The notes below the pieces were generated by a model. That model was not told where the DNA came from. It searched no databases and worked only from the letters and a program-made list of their open reading frames with translations. This document shows positions 24,768-32,186 of a stretch of DNA of 32,706 bases, in pieces. A program made the translations under genes and the position numbers. Where the stretch lies: positions 1 to 32,706 of the forward strand of contig CACZRD010000046.1 of NCBI GenBank assembly GCA_902783545.1. The letters are read 5' to 3'. The stretch is from an uncultured Bacteroidales bacterium. Its GTDB lineage: Bacteria; Bacteroidota; Bacteroidia; Bacteroidales; Paludibacteraceae. The number at the start of each line of letters is the position of its first letter. The first letter of the stretch is position 1.

Positions 24768-25898
24768 ATGGTGACTGACTGGTACACATATTGGAAAGAG
24801 CACGATGGACTGCTGAACTATGTCCATCGCCCTCATTCTGTATGGCGGGATTACACGGCACGCGGCATATACCATATCACAATCGTTACATACAAGCGCA
24901 CCCACGCATTCGGCGAACTGAATAATGACCTAACCCATCCGGCTGTTGTGCTAACAGAACTGGGGCAAGCGGTTGAACAGAATTGGTTGGCGATTCCGAA
25001 TCTCCATGGCACTCATGGTCGCCGACTGCGTCTGTTAGGGCATCAGATTATGCCGGATCATTTCCATGGCATCCTACAGGTGCTTGATCCTATGGATGTC
25101 GGCATCGGTGAGATCATCCGCGGCTTCAAGATCGGTTGCACGCAAGCGTACCGGACTATAGATCAGCCATATATGGCTGATTCCATTGATCGATACACAT
25201 TAGCCCACTCCTCTCGTAAGCAACGCGAGGATTACTATGCAGAACAAGGCCTGAAGCCACTATTTGAGGACAACTACGACGATACTATTTGCTATCGCAA
25301 AGGACAACTGGCTAATATCATCCGCTACGTGCAAGACAATCCCCGTCGGGCAATCATGCGCGCCAAGTATCCGGATTTGTTTAGGCATCGCCAACACATA
25401 ACGATAGCCGGACATGATTACGCGGCGTACGGCAACCTCTTTCTGTTACGGCGTCCGTGGAAAGAGCAAGTCTTTTGTCATCGCTGGCGGATGATCAACG
25501 GCAACCGTGATTATTCAACACCTTACGAGACTACCGACGATTTCCGTATCTGCCGTGAGAGCTGGATACAAGCAGCCAAAGACGGGGCTGTATTGGTTAC
25601 ACCGGGAATCTCCAAAGGCGAACAACAACTGGTTAAAGACTGCATTGAACAAGCCTTGCCGCTCATTCACTTGCAGAAGGAGCCAATGCCCAACGGCTGG
25701 AATCCAGAGATGCGCAGACATCAGCTGTGCGAGATGGGACAACTGCTCATCTTATCGCCATGGCAACTGGCTGAGATGTCGGATTTCGCAGGTGTACCTG
25801 CTGATACCGACTATAGCATGTTCCACAACATGAACACCCTTGCCGAACAATTATGTTCAGACGACATGGGCGGAGATTACCGCATCAAGCAATCATGA
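24768..25898 (+). CDS. REP-associated Y1 (IS200/RAYT-like) transposase with extra C-terminal domain
   Basis: A 376-residue protein. The N-terminal half is a Y1-type HUH domain: Y-H-I-T-I-V-T-Y-K-R, the metal-binding I-M-P-D-H-F-H-G-I-L (His-Phe-His near 97-101) and a downstream catalytic Tyr near 187 in I-I-R-Y-V-Q-D-N-P-R-R-A, the form seen in REP-associated transposases. From about residue 205 an added domain contains A-V-L-V-T-P-G-I-S-K-G-E-Q-Q-L-V and L-C-E-M-G-Q-L-L-I-L-S-P, resembling a Rossmann/DprA-like segment that accompanies such proteins in Bacteroidales. It is probably domesticated rather than a complete insertion sequence, since no IS ends are seen. Two 20-bp palindromes next to and within the gene are candidate substrates. 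Confidence 0.75.
   Translation: MVTDWYTYWKEHDGLLNYVHRPHSVWRDYTARGIYHITIVTYKRTHAFGELNNDLTHPAVVLTELGQAVEQNWLAIPNLHGTHGRRLRLLGHQIMPDHFHGILQVLDPMDVGIGEIIRGFKIGCTQAYRTIDQPYMADSIDRYTLAHSSRKQREDYYAEQGLKPLFEDNYDDTICYRKGQLANIIRYVQDNPRRAIMRAKYPDLFRHRQHITIAGHDYAAYGNLFLLRRPWKEQVFCHRWRMINGNRDYSTPYETTDDFRICRESWIQAAKDGAVLVTPGISKGEQQLVKDCIEQALPLIHLQKEPMPNGWNPEMRRHQLCEMGQLLILSPWQLAEMSDFAGVPADTDYSMFHNMNTLAEQLCSDDMGGDYRIKQS
25162..25181. repeat. 20-bp perfect palindrome inside the RAYT-like gene
   Basis: ATCAGCCATATATGGCTGAT is a perfect palindrome. Compared with the copy at 24724 it differs only by C-to-A in the left arm and the matching G-to-T in the right arm, so base pairing is conserved. It encodes Q-P-Y-M-A-D in the linker before the catalytic Tyr. 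Confidence 0.9.
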
Positions 25899-25943
25899 TT
25901 CTACACATCATGACAGCGCTCACTCCCAACATTGCTCCGTAAA

Positions 25944-26010
25944 CGGATCGGAATTGCATCGAAAATGCATCGGAAACGGATTAGGAATGCATTAGGAATG
26001 CACTTGATGA
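25944..26010. repeat. 11-bp tandem repeat array downstream of the RAYT-like gene
   Basis: The units are about cggatcggaatt, gcatcgaaaat, gcatcggaaac, ggattaggaat, gcattaggaat, gcacttgatga. The 153-bp gap to the AT-rich operon holds nothing else recognisable. The 11-bp period matches that of the unrelated array at 14353. Confidence 0.75.
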
Positions 26011-26051
26011 CTGATTGTTGACTTGGATATTTTTTGGTTTATGGGTCAAAT

Positions 26052-26549
26052 CTAATTTGTAGAGGTTCGCTCAGCGAATGTCACAGTGCATGATTCCAGA
26101 ATATTAAGAATGCGAGGCAATAACTGATCTATGTCTGTGTTGGAATCTGCAAATTGTTCTATTGCAAATCCCACAACATTGTCATTGCGAACCATCACTT
26201 TGATATACTGTCTATCTAACTCGATATCGTTTGCATTGTTAAGCAGCATATTGTGATCTTGCACACCAGTATCCCAAGCAGAATAAACAGTCATATACTC
26301 TGAGCCATCAAACAAAAAAGTATAGCAAAAATCGTTGTGTATAAATTGGTATTCAAGAGAATCGAGCTGCTCGTACGTGATACTATTCTCTTCGAAGTAC
26401 TCAAGAACTTTTTCGTTTAGAGGCTTATTTGCCTCAGCATTACGGCGATCTTCAATTGTGTCAATGCCCCAAAGAAGACCAACAAAAACACATACCGAGA
26501 TGATTGAACAGATACTTGACACAAGCAGATTTTGGATGAAGGGTTTCAT
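26052..26549 (-). CDS. Hypothetical membrane-anchored protein, 165 residues
   Basis: An N-terminal hydrophobic segment (about residues 8-29, S-S-I-C-S-I-I-S-V-C-V-F-V-G-L-L-W-G) is followed by a mixed alpha/beta domain rich in Asp, Glu and Tyr; Y-E-Q-L-D-S-L-E-Y-Q-F-I-H-N-D is typical of this part. It is probably anchored in the inner membrane with the rest outside the cytoplasm. I do not recognise the family. It is the last gene of the AT-rich five-gene operon, 63 bp after its neighbour, and has the same base composition as the rest of that block. Confidence 0.7.
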   Translation of the reverse strand: MKPFIQNLLVSSICSIISVCVFVGLLWGIDTIEDRRNAEANKPLNEKVLEYFEENSITYEQLDSLEYQFIHNDFCYTFLFDGSEYMTVYSAWDTGVQDHNMLLNNANDIELDRQYIKVMVRNDNVVGFAIEQFADSNTDIDQLLPRILNILESCTVTFAERTSTN

Positions 26550-26612
26550 GATGTTTACTACTAAAAGTATTAATGGTTAAAATTATTTGCTCACAAAATA
26601 ACGTGTTTCGTA

Positions 26613-27212
26613 TTATTTTAATAGATTATCCAATACGTTTTCCGCTTTGACGTTAGGATTGTTTACGTATCTCTCTGTTGCATGCTGAAGAACATATATA
26701 AAATCATCTATTCCTTCAGCATCAAGATAAAATGATAGATTATTATATGTATCACAAATATTACATTCGACGAAAGTGTTTCCTATTTTATTTAAAAAGA
26801 AATCATAAGAAAATTTCATTCGTTTTGCCGACTGATATTTTCCCTCTATGCTGTAATAACTGTGCCCATTGTAGTACAATATAAGAACATCAGTAATGGA
26901 CTCTATGTGTCTTGTACACATCGGAACATCCTTCATTCCTTTTAGTTCAGCAGTCCACTGATTGTATAATTCTGCTGCTCTTAAAGTATAATCAAGAAAC
27001 TTATCCAAATTCTGATATTCTATGAAGAAGGGCTTAGCCCATGGGGAATCTATGTAAATATAGTCCCACTGTTGGGGAGATTTTCCGCAAGCATAAATAG
27101 ACATACGGGTACCTTGTAAACATTCAAATCTGCCGATTTTGACTGTGCGCGCAGAACAGAATTCAACGGTTCCCACTATTAAGCAACTAATAATAACCCA
27201 TTTTGTTTTCAT
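26613..27212 (-). CDS. Hypothetical secreted protein, 199 residues
   Basis: A signal peptide (M-K-T-K-W-V-I-I-S-C-L-I-V-G-T-V-E-F-C-S-A, cleavage near residue 21) leads to a 178-residue domain with six or more cysteines (C-L-Q-G, A-C-G-K, M-C-T-R, E-C-N-I-C) and many aromatic residues. It ends N-V-L-D-N-L-L-K. The family was not recognised. The cysteines suggest disulfides in the periplasm or outside. It is the fourth gene of the AT-rich operon. Confidence 0.72.
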   Translation of the reverse strand: MKTKWVIISCLIVGTVEFCSARTVKIGRFECLQGTRMSIYACGKSPQQWDYIYIDSPWAKPFFIEYQNLDKFLDYTLRAAELYNQWTAELKGMKDVPMCTRHIESITDVLILYYNGHSYYSIEGKYQSAKRMKFSYDFFLNKIGNTFVECNICDTYNNLSFYLDAEGIDDFIYVLQHATERYVNNPNVKAENVLDNLLK

Positions 27213-27236
27213 TGTCTATGCAATTAGATAATATGA

Positions 27237-27818
27237 TTATATGTCATCTATTGTCGTGTTTTGATATTTTCTGTTTTCTTCGACAATATACATCACTGTA
27301 GGACTATGATACTCTTCATCTTCGGAATTCTTACTTCGACAAATTTCAAGCAATATTTTTACATCAGACAATTTCCATTCAACTCCTATTTCATCCCAAC
27401 TATTGCGTTCAATAGTATATCTCTTATAGTTATTGCCATATTTCTTTCTATATATTTCAAACACGTGAGTAAAGTTCTTCAAACCTATTACATAGTGTTT
27501 TAATCCTTTCTCTCCATAAGATTGAACGGATTTATCTGACGGAATGACAATTGCCAATTCTTGAACTTCATTTGAGTTATCTTTGCGAAAAACATTTAGG
27601 TGACAACCTTCTATATCTAGAAATGTAAGGTAAAACTCACATAAAACTTGCTGAGAATTAGGTTCTGGTATTTGATGATTAGGATTACGCTTGTATTTCT
27701 TGGACATCTCTGTACAAAATGTACTAAACTGTTGATTTATTACAATCCCAGAGAATTTGGTTTGAGCGACCATGGTTAGACTCATAAAAATAAAAAATAG
27801 AGTAACTATACGTTTCAT
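27237..27818 (-). CDS. Hypothetical secreted protein, 193 residues
   Basis: A clear signal peptide (M-K-R-I-V-T-L-F-F-I-F-M-S-L-T-M-V-A-Q) precedes a charged domain with K-F-S-G-I-V-I-N-Q-Q-F and E-I-G-V-E-W-K-L-S-D-V-K-I-L-L-E-I, the latter resembling a secreted alpha/beta fold. No family was recognised. Its ATG overlaps the stop of the DUF2971 gene (ATGA), so the two are translationally coupled, which suggests a shared function. Confidence 0.75.
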   Translation of the reverse strand: MKRIVTLFFIFMSLTMVAQTKFSGIVINQQFSTFCTEMSKKYKRNPNHQIPEPNSQQVLCEFYLTFLDIEGCHLNVFRKDNSNEVQELAIVIPSDKSVQSYGEKGLKHYVIGLKNFTHVFEIYRKKYGNNYKRYTIERNSWDEIGVEWKLSDVKILLEICRSKNSEDEEYHSPTVMYIVEENRKYQNTTIDDI

Positions 27819-28528
27819 AAAACAGATGTTTTGATAAAGTTAGTTAATATAGGATACATTTTTTCCACATTAGATATTTTATCCTTATTCATCAATCTAA
27901 CAATAATAGTGTTAAAGAACAAGTTATGATACAATGGCAATTGATAATAATTTACTTCATTATGTCTATCTGTAAAGAAATAAAACCTCAATTCTTCTTC
28001 CACATCAAAATTTCCTTCTTTTAGAAACAGAAAATCATGCAATGAACCTTTGGGGCCTTCTTTTTGGCAATACAGCATCTTATCACATACAATAGTGTGG
28101 AAATCTCGTGTATCTATAGCTGATAATAATTGCCCTATTGTTGTTTTTATTAAAATTTCACGATTCCCATCCATTTCCCACATTTCAAGTTTCTCTTTTT
28201 GTGAATATGTCCAACAAGATGTTAATGTATCGTATGATTTCTCAATGTTTTCGTAAAATATCACGTTTTCTTTTTCATGCGCAATACGTTCTTCTTTTGT
28301 CTTTCTGCTCATGAATTCAAACGGATACGACATGGATCTATTTGTATAATTACCTCTTTCGTGCGGATCATCATAACATTTCCTTTTGCTCACATAAAGT
28401 TGATTTTGCATAATTTGTTCCAACGTGCGCAACGAAGTATATCTCATTATCGGGGTGCTCATATCTATGTTTTTCCCGATATATATAGCTTGGAAATTCC
28501 TAAAATCATCTATATTCCACATACTCAT
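27815..28528 (-). CDS. DUF2971-like cytoplasmic protein
   Basis: A 237-residue protein without signal peptide. I-M-R-Y-T-S-L-R-T-L-E-Q-I-M-Q-N-Q-L-Y-V-S-K-R-K, Y-D-D-P-H-E and S-C-W-T-Y-S-Q-K-E-K-L-E-M-W-E-M match the DUF2971 layout (Y-R-Y-x-S-L..., N-D-P-x-E, C-x-S...W). Members are scattered in bacterial genomes, often in variable islands, and their biochemical role is unknown. Only this member of the operon is clearly cytoplasmic. It is coupled by ATGA to the secreted protein after it and lies 3 bp after the gene before it. Confidence 0.72.
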   Translation of the reverse strand: MSMWNIDDFRNFQAIYIGKNIDMSTPIMRYTSLRTLEQIMQNQLYVSKRKCYDDPHERGNYTNRSMSYPFEFMSRKTKEERIAHEKENVIFYENIEKSYDTLTSCWTYSQKEKLEMWEMDGNREILIKTTIGQLLSAIDTRDFHTIVCDKMLYCQKEGPKGSLHDFLFLKEGNFDVEEELRFYFFTDRHNEVNYYQLPLYHNLFFNTIIVRLMNKDKISNVEKMYPILTNFIKTSVL

Positions 28529-28531
28529 TCA

Positions 28532-28963
28532 TTACTGACCACTATACGTGTACTTCTCCTTGTCTATGTCAACTAAATTATGTTCTATATTTTCGTATGA
28601 CTCAATTGCAAATGGAATTTGTAATTCTCCTTGTTTGTAAATAGCAAAAAATACTCGAGAATATTTACCTCCGAAAACGAATGATTTATAGCCATCATAC
28701 AATCTTACATATATTTTGTCAATCCCACAATAATTACAAAAGATTGCAAATGGTTTATCATTGACGATTTCCCACTTAATCTGCTTGTATTCATCTGAAT
28801 ATAGTTTTCTAATGCATAGTCCACAATAATCTTTGCGCTCTAATCCATATTGTACTTCAATGCCTGTTAATTGAGCATTTAGCCACCACTCATCAAAAGG
28901 AATTGTTTGCGTAAATGCAGAAAGGCTGATTGACAACGCCAAAGTCAATAATAATTTTTTCAT
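28532..28963 (-). CDS. Hypothetical secreted protein, 143 residues, first gene of the AT-rich operon
   Basis: A signal peptide (M-K-K-L-L-L-T-L-A-L-S-I-S-L-S-A-F-T-Q, cleavage near 19) is followed by a compact domain with four cysteines in two C-G pairs (Y-C-G-L-C, Y-C-G-I) and several strands (I-Y-V-R-L-Y-D-G-Y, S-R-V-F-F-A-I-Y). No family was recognised. It stands first in the operon and its ATG lies about 340 nt downstream of the predicted transcription start, after a strongly folded leader. Confidence 0.72.
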   Translation of the reverse strand: MKKLLLTLALSISLSAFTQTIPFDEWWLNAQLTGIEVQYGLERKDYCGLCIRKLYSDEYKQIKWEIVNDKPFAIFCNYCGIDKIYVRLYDGYKSFVFGGKYSRVFFAIYKQGELQIPFAIESYENIEHNLVDIDKEKYTYSGQ

Positions 28964-29053
28964 TTTGTAAATTCTTAGATAGCCTACTCTTTAGCGGATT
29001 TTCGGCAACACTCCGATTATGTTTTTACGTATTATTCACTCATAAACATAGCA

Positions 29054-29235
29054 AAAGCGTGACTTTTCGTCGCTTCATTTGATGATTAGAGGTTCTCGAC
29101 TACCTTACAACTTCAAATTTACACACGGAAAACTCACGCTAATAACGTGAGCGTGCATAAACCATGCTTGAAGTTGTATAATGGTTGTGAAACTGTCGAG
29201 ATTTCTAACCATCAAGTTTTGGCTTATTACGCTTT
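29054..29235 (-). ncRNA. Candidate structured leader RNA of the AT-rich operon
   Basis: Nested helices pair across 182 nt: 29054-29060 with 29229-29235 (7 bp), 29079-29090 with 29204-29215 (12 pairs), 29094-29100 with 29195-29201 (7 bp), 29106-29116 with 29168-29178 (11 bp), and inner hairpins 29133-29138/29146-29151 and 29155-29158/29164-29167. In the 12-pair helix the plus strand would have an A-C mismatch that becomes a G-U pair on the minus strand, favouring a minus-strand RNA. A perfect minus-strand promoter lies 73 bp upstream. No terminator was seen before the first gene, so it is most likely a 5' leader. A dispersed repeat is an alternative. Confidence 0.55.
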
Positions 29236-29307
29236 ATTTTATATGTATTGCACCGCCTTTACGATGCTGGTTTGTCATAGGCTAAGTGTTTAATTCGAAT
29301 TCACGTG

Positions 29308-29339
29308 CAAAGATACGAAAAATATTTGACAAAAGCAAA
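29308..29339 (-). promoter_or_regulatory. Bacteroidota-type promoter of the AT-rich operon and its leader
   Basis: The minus strand reads TTTG, 20 bp, TATCTTTG, a perfect match. Transcription is expected to start near 29300 and run left through the folded leader into the gene at 28963. Confidence 0.8.
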
Positions 29340-29397
29340 TGATTGCTGAGAAATTTTATAGAAAAGTTATTGTTTTCCATAACTTTTTCTTGAAAAA

Positions 29398-29429
29398 CTT
29401 GCAAATGTGAGATTTTTTTTGTATCTTTG
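29398..29429 (+). promoter_or_regulatory. Bacteroidota-type promoter of the palindrome leader and HD gene
   Basis: CTTG at 29398-29401, a 20-bp spacer and TATCTTTG at 29422-29429: the -7 box is perfect and the -33 box has one mismatch. The expected start is near 29436, giving a leader of about 260 nt to the HD gene at 29696. Confidence 0.72.
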
Positions 29430-29447
29430 CGTGGTAATTTGTGAGGG

Positions 29448-29522
29448 ATGAATGCAGAGAAAGTTTACGCAATGCGACATATGAGTAGGGGGACAAATTG
29501 TCCCCCACCTGAAAACAAATAA
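29448..29522 (+). CDS. Short open frame of 24 residues in the HD-gene leader (doubtful)
   Basis: It starts M-N-A-E-K-V-Y-A-M-R-H-M-S-R-G-T-N-C and ends P-P-P-E-N-K. The ATG is about 12 nt after the predicted transcription start, so it would be the first codon a ribosome meets. Its second half runs through the first inverted repeat. It may be a leader peptide, the start of a decayed gene, or chance. The frame from GTG at 29573 to 29692 also contains T-N-C followed by H-A-L-K-L-P-T-A-D-G-K, hinting at a broken gene in shifted frames. Confidence 0.3.
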   Translation: MNAEKVYAMRHMSRGTNCPPPENK

Positions 29523-29668
29523 AATCATGACACAAACATTAACAGCGTCTTAAAACAGAAAGCAATGAAACCGTGACAAATTGTCACGCTTTGAAATTAC
29601 CTACTGCTGATGGTAAATTGCTAATAGGTGATGTAACTGAAATTTCAAGTGTCCCAATTTATGGGACA
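29494..29668. repeat. Three perfect inverted repeats in the HD-gene leader
   Basis: The sites are GGGGGACAA-A-TTGTCCCCC near 29498, GTGACAA-A-TTGTCAC near 29573, and TGTCCCA-N5-TGGGACA near 29650. The first two share the core GACAAATTGTC. They may be operator sites for a dimeric regulator or hairpins in the RNA. Confidence 0.75.
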
Positions 29669-29695
29669 GTTAATAGTTTGAAATTTATTTAAGCA

Positions 29696-30235
29696 ATGGA
29701 TTACCTTGGATTAATTGACAAATACTACGCTGGGCAGGAGGAACTGAAAGCGTTGCTGATGCATCACTCGCGGCAGGTGGCAGAGATGGCGCTGGAGGTG
29801 TGCGACAAGCATCCGGAGTGGATGATTGACCGGCAGTTTGTGGAGGAAGCGGCGATGTTGCACGATATTGGTATCGTGTGCTGCGATGCTCCAGGGATAC
29901 TATGCAAGGGCACAGAGCCGTACATCCGTCACGGGTATATTGGTGCGGAGATACTACGTAAAGAAGGATTGCACATGCACGCGCGCGTAGCGGAGCGGCA
30001 CACAGGCAGCGGACTCACCAGAGAGCAGATCATTGCCGAGCGGTTGCCGCTTCCGGAGCAAGACTTTCTGCCGGAAACGATCGAGGAGAAGGTGATCTGT
30101 TATGCAGATAAGTTTTTCTCAAAATCTCACCCCGAGCGTATCGCCTCACCGGAACATATCCGCACCACGATGCAGAAGTTCGGCTACGGGGCAGCGGAAC
30201 GTTGGGCACAACTGGAAAAAGAAATGACACATTAA
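29696..30235 (+). CDS. HD-domain phosphohydrolase
   Basis: A 179-residue HD-superfamily protein. The metal-binding residues are H-H-S-R-Q-V-A (about His24), A-M-L-H-D-I-G-I-V (His-Asp near 55-56), R-H-G-Y-I-G-A, E-R-H-T-G-S-G and Y-A-D-K. The H-D-I-G form is common in small standalone HD hydrolases acting on nucleotides or phosphate esters; the substrate is unknown. No other domain is present. The gene restores the higher-GC, chromosomal-core composition seen left of the AT-rich block. It lies 14 bp before the esterase gene, and its leader carries three inverted repeats. Confidence 0.85.
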   Translation: MDYLGLIDKYYAGQEELKALLMHHSRQVAEMALEVCDKHPEWMIDRQFVEEAAMLHDIGIVCCDAPGILCKGTEPYIRHGYIGAEILRKEGLHMHARVAERHTGSGLTREQIIAERLPLPEQDFLPETIEEKVICYADKFFSKSHPERIASPEHIRTTMQKFGYGAAERWAQLEKEMTH

Positions 30236-30249
30236 TACATATTTATAAT

Positions 30250-31053
30250 ATGAAAAGACACATATTTATCCTATTCATCATGCTGACAGCAGTTGTCAGC
30301 CGTATATCCGCCTCGCGGGTTGATACGATCATGTTTCGCGGTGACTCGTCGCATATCATCCAACGGGTGTGCGTCTATACGCCGGAGAACTACGATGCCA
30401 ATGCCGACGAGAAGTATCCGCTCGTCTATCTGCTGCACGGCATTCACGGCAACCACTACTCGTGGCTGCGTGACGGAAACATCCGATACACGCTGGACAG
30501 CCTGATCGGCAACGGGCTGATTCGTCCGATGGTGGTTGCATTCCCCTACTGCCAGCGTTTTGACACGACCGATGTGGATGAGCCCAAATCGCTTATACAC
30601 TGTTTGTTCCATTACGGATCGATATTGCGCGGGGAGTTTGAACAGACATTCTTCGAGATTGACGACTGTGTACAAGCGCATTATAATGTGGATACCGCGC
30701 GTACGCAGCGCGCGATAGCGGGACTGAGTTGCGGTGCACGCCAAGCAGCAGTCATTGCCAAGACCGGACGATACGACAAGGTCGGTCTGTTCTGCCCGGT
30801 TATCTATCGGCGCCAACTACCCGGCGATATTGAACCGGCGCAATACTGGATTGGTGTGACGGAGGGTGATGTGTTCTTGTACAAAGGCAGACGATTCCGT
30901 ATAGGCTGCGAGAAGAGAGGCTTCCCCGTGACGTTATACCAGGACAAAGGTTCGCACAACTGGAAAGCCTGGCGAACGATGGTAGTTTTGTTCCTTGAGA
31001 AGTTTTTCCCGGTGAACGGCGATGCGTCCGAGCAGCCTGCAGAACAAGAATAA
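30250..31053 (+). CDS. Secreted esterase (esterase D / CE1-like alpha/beta hydrolase)
   Basis: A 267-residue exported hydrolase. The signal peptide starts at the ATG at 30250 (M-K-R-H-I-F-I-L-F-I-M-L-T-A-V-V-S-R-I-S-A); the frame is open to 30202, but that part overlaps the HD gene and lacks a signal. L-V-Y-L-L-H-G-I-H-G is the oxyanion block, A-G-L-S-C-G-A-R-Q-A carries the nucleophile Ser in G-x-S-x-G, and D-K-G-S-H-N-W-K-A-W carries the catalytic His, as in feruloyl-esterase/CE1 members. It probably removes acyl groups from polysaccharides in the periplasm. The Cys within G-L-S-C-G, in place of the usual Met, is a mild oddity. Confidence 0.85.
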   Translation: MKRHIFILFIMLTAVVSRISASRVDTIMFRGDSSHIIQRVCVYTPENYDANADEKYPLVYLLHGIHGNHYSWLRDGNIRYTLDSLIGNGLIRPMVVAFPYCQRFDTTDVDEPKSLIHCLFHYGSILRGEFEQTFFEIDDCVQAHYNVDTARTQRAIAGLSCGARQAAVIAKTGRYDKVGLFCPVIYRRQLPGDIEPAQYWIGVTEGDVFLYKGRRFRIGCEKRGFPVTLYQDKGSHNWKAWRTMVVLFLEKFFPVNGDASEQPAEQE

Positions 31054-31076
31054 TTGACTGCTGTATATTGATTTTT

Positions 31077-31110
31077 GCCGTGCTACAAAATTGTGGCACG
31101 GCTTTTGTTT
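31077..31110 (+). terminator. Rho-independent terminator after the esterase gene
   Basis: A perfect 7-bp stem GCCGTGC (31077-31083)/GCACGGC (31096-31102) with a 12-nt loop is followed by ttttgttt. It separates the HD-esterase pair from moxR. Confidence 0.8.
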
Positions 31111-31190
31111 ATAATTAAGCGGAGAGCCAAACTCCACGGATTGCATAGCATAAAAACACAACTGTATATTCTAAAAATTACTACATAACA

Positions 31191-32186
31191 ATGACTAACA
31201 CTGTTGACATTCGCGAGCTGCAAGAGCGCATTGAGCGTGAGAGCTCGTTTGTAGATGCCCTGACGATGGGCATGAACCAAGTGATCGTGGGACAAAAACA
31301 CTTGGTAGAGAGTCTGCTTATCGGTTTGCTGTCTGACGGACACATCCTGTTGGAAGGTGTTCCGGGCTTGGCAAAGACCCTGGCTATACGCACACTGGCA
31401 GACCTGATCAAAGCTAATTTCAGCCGTATTCAGTTTACGCCGGACTTGCTGCCTGCCGATGTGATCGGTACGCAGATCTATTCGCAGAAGTCCGAGGAGT
31501 TCAGCATCAAGCGCGGACCGATCTTCGCAAACTTCGTGTTGGCGGACGAAATCAACCGTGCTCCGGCAAAGGTGCAGTCGGCACTGCTCGAAGCTATGCA
31601 AGAGCGCCAGATCACCATTGGCGACAAGACGTTCAAACTCGACGAGCCGTTCCTCGTTCTCGCAACGCAGAACCCTATCGAACAGGAAGGAACCTACCCG
31701 CTGCCCGAAGCTCAGACCGACCGATTCATGCTGAAGGTGGTTATCGGTTACCCGCAGCCGGAAGAGGAGCGTCAGATCATCCGTCAGAACATCACCGGCG
31801 AGAAGAAGGTCATCACGCCTATTCTCTCGACCGAGGACATCAAGAAAGCCCGCGAAGTCGTTCGCCAAGTCTATCTCGACGAGAAGATCGAGCGCTACAT
31901 CGTGGATATCGTGTTTGCTACCCGTCAGCCGGAGAAGTACGGTCTGGAGAGCCTGAAGCAGATGATCGCTTTCGGCGGAAGTCCGCGTGCAAGTATCAAC
32001 CTCGCTCTGGCAGCCCGTGCGTACGCATTCATCCATCGCCGCGGCTATGTTATCCCCGAGGATGTGCGTGCCGTTTGCTATGACGTATTGCGTCATCGTA
32101 TCGGTTTGACTTACGAGGCAGAAGCCAATAACATGACAACAGAAGATGTAATTACCGAAGTGCTCAACGCAGTTCAAGTTCCCTAA
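31191..32186 (+). CDS. MoxR-family AAA+ ATPase
   Basis: A 331-residue AAA+ protein. Walker A is E-G-V-P-G-L-A-K-T, Walker B is L-A-D-E-I-N-R-A-P, sensor 1 is L-A-T-Q-N-P-I-E-Q-E-G-T-Y-P-L-P-E-A-Q-T-D-R-F, and sensor 2 lies in G-G-S-P-R-A-S. MoxR proteins act as chaperones in maturation of metal enzymes or protein complexes and in stress tolerance, usually with DUF58 and von Willebrand A proteins (the Bat cluster in Bacteroides). The DUF58 gene following after 131 bp fits this. No clear TAnnTTTG promoter was seen upstream. Confidence 0.93.
   Translation: MTNTVDIRELQERIERESSFVDALTMGMNQVIVGQKHLVESLLIGLLSDGHILLEGVPGLAKTLAIRTLADLIKANFSRIQFTPDLLPADVIGTQIYSQKSEEFSIKRGPIFANFVLADEINRAPAKVQSALLEAMQERQITIGDKTFKLDEPFLVLATQNPIEQEGTYPLPEAQTDRFMLKVVIGYPQPEEERQIIRQNITGEKKVITPILSTEDIKKAREVVRQVYLDEKIERYIVDIVFATRQPEKYGLESLKQMIAFGGSPRASINLALAARAYAFIHRRGYVIPEDVRAVCYDVLRHRIGLTYEAEANNMTTEDVITEVLNAVQVP

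Larger units (their letters stand above)
28964..29695. other. Divergent control region of 732 bp with a structured RNA and palindromes
   Basis: It contains a minus-strand leader with extensive base pairing (29054-29235), a minus-strand promoter (29308-29339), a plus-strand promoter (29398-29429), and a plus-strand leader with a 24-residue open frame and three perfect inverted repeats (29494-29668). No full-length gene is supported. Confidence 0.7.

Noticed and set aside
26052-29300. Integron cassette array with an attC-like site at 29054-29235
   Set aside because: No integrase, and the folded element occurs only once rather than after each gene. The genes form a tight operon instead.
30202-30249. 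Upstream start of the esterase gene
   Set aside because: It would overlap the HD gene and hide the signal peptide that begins at 30250.
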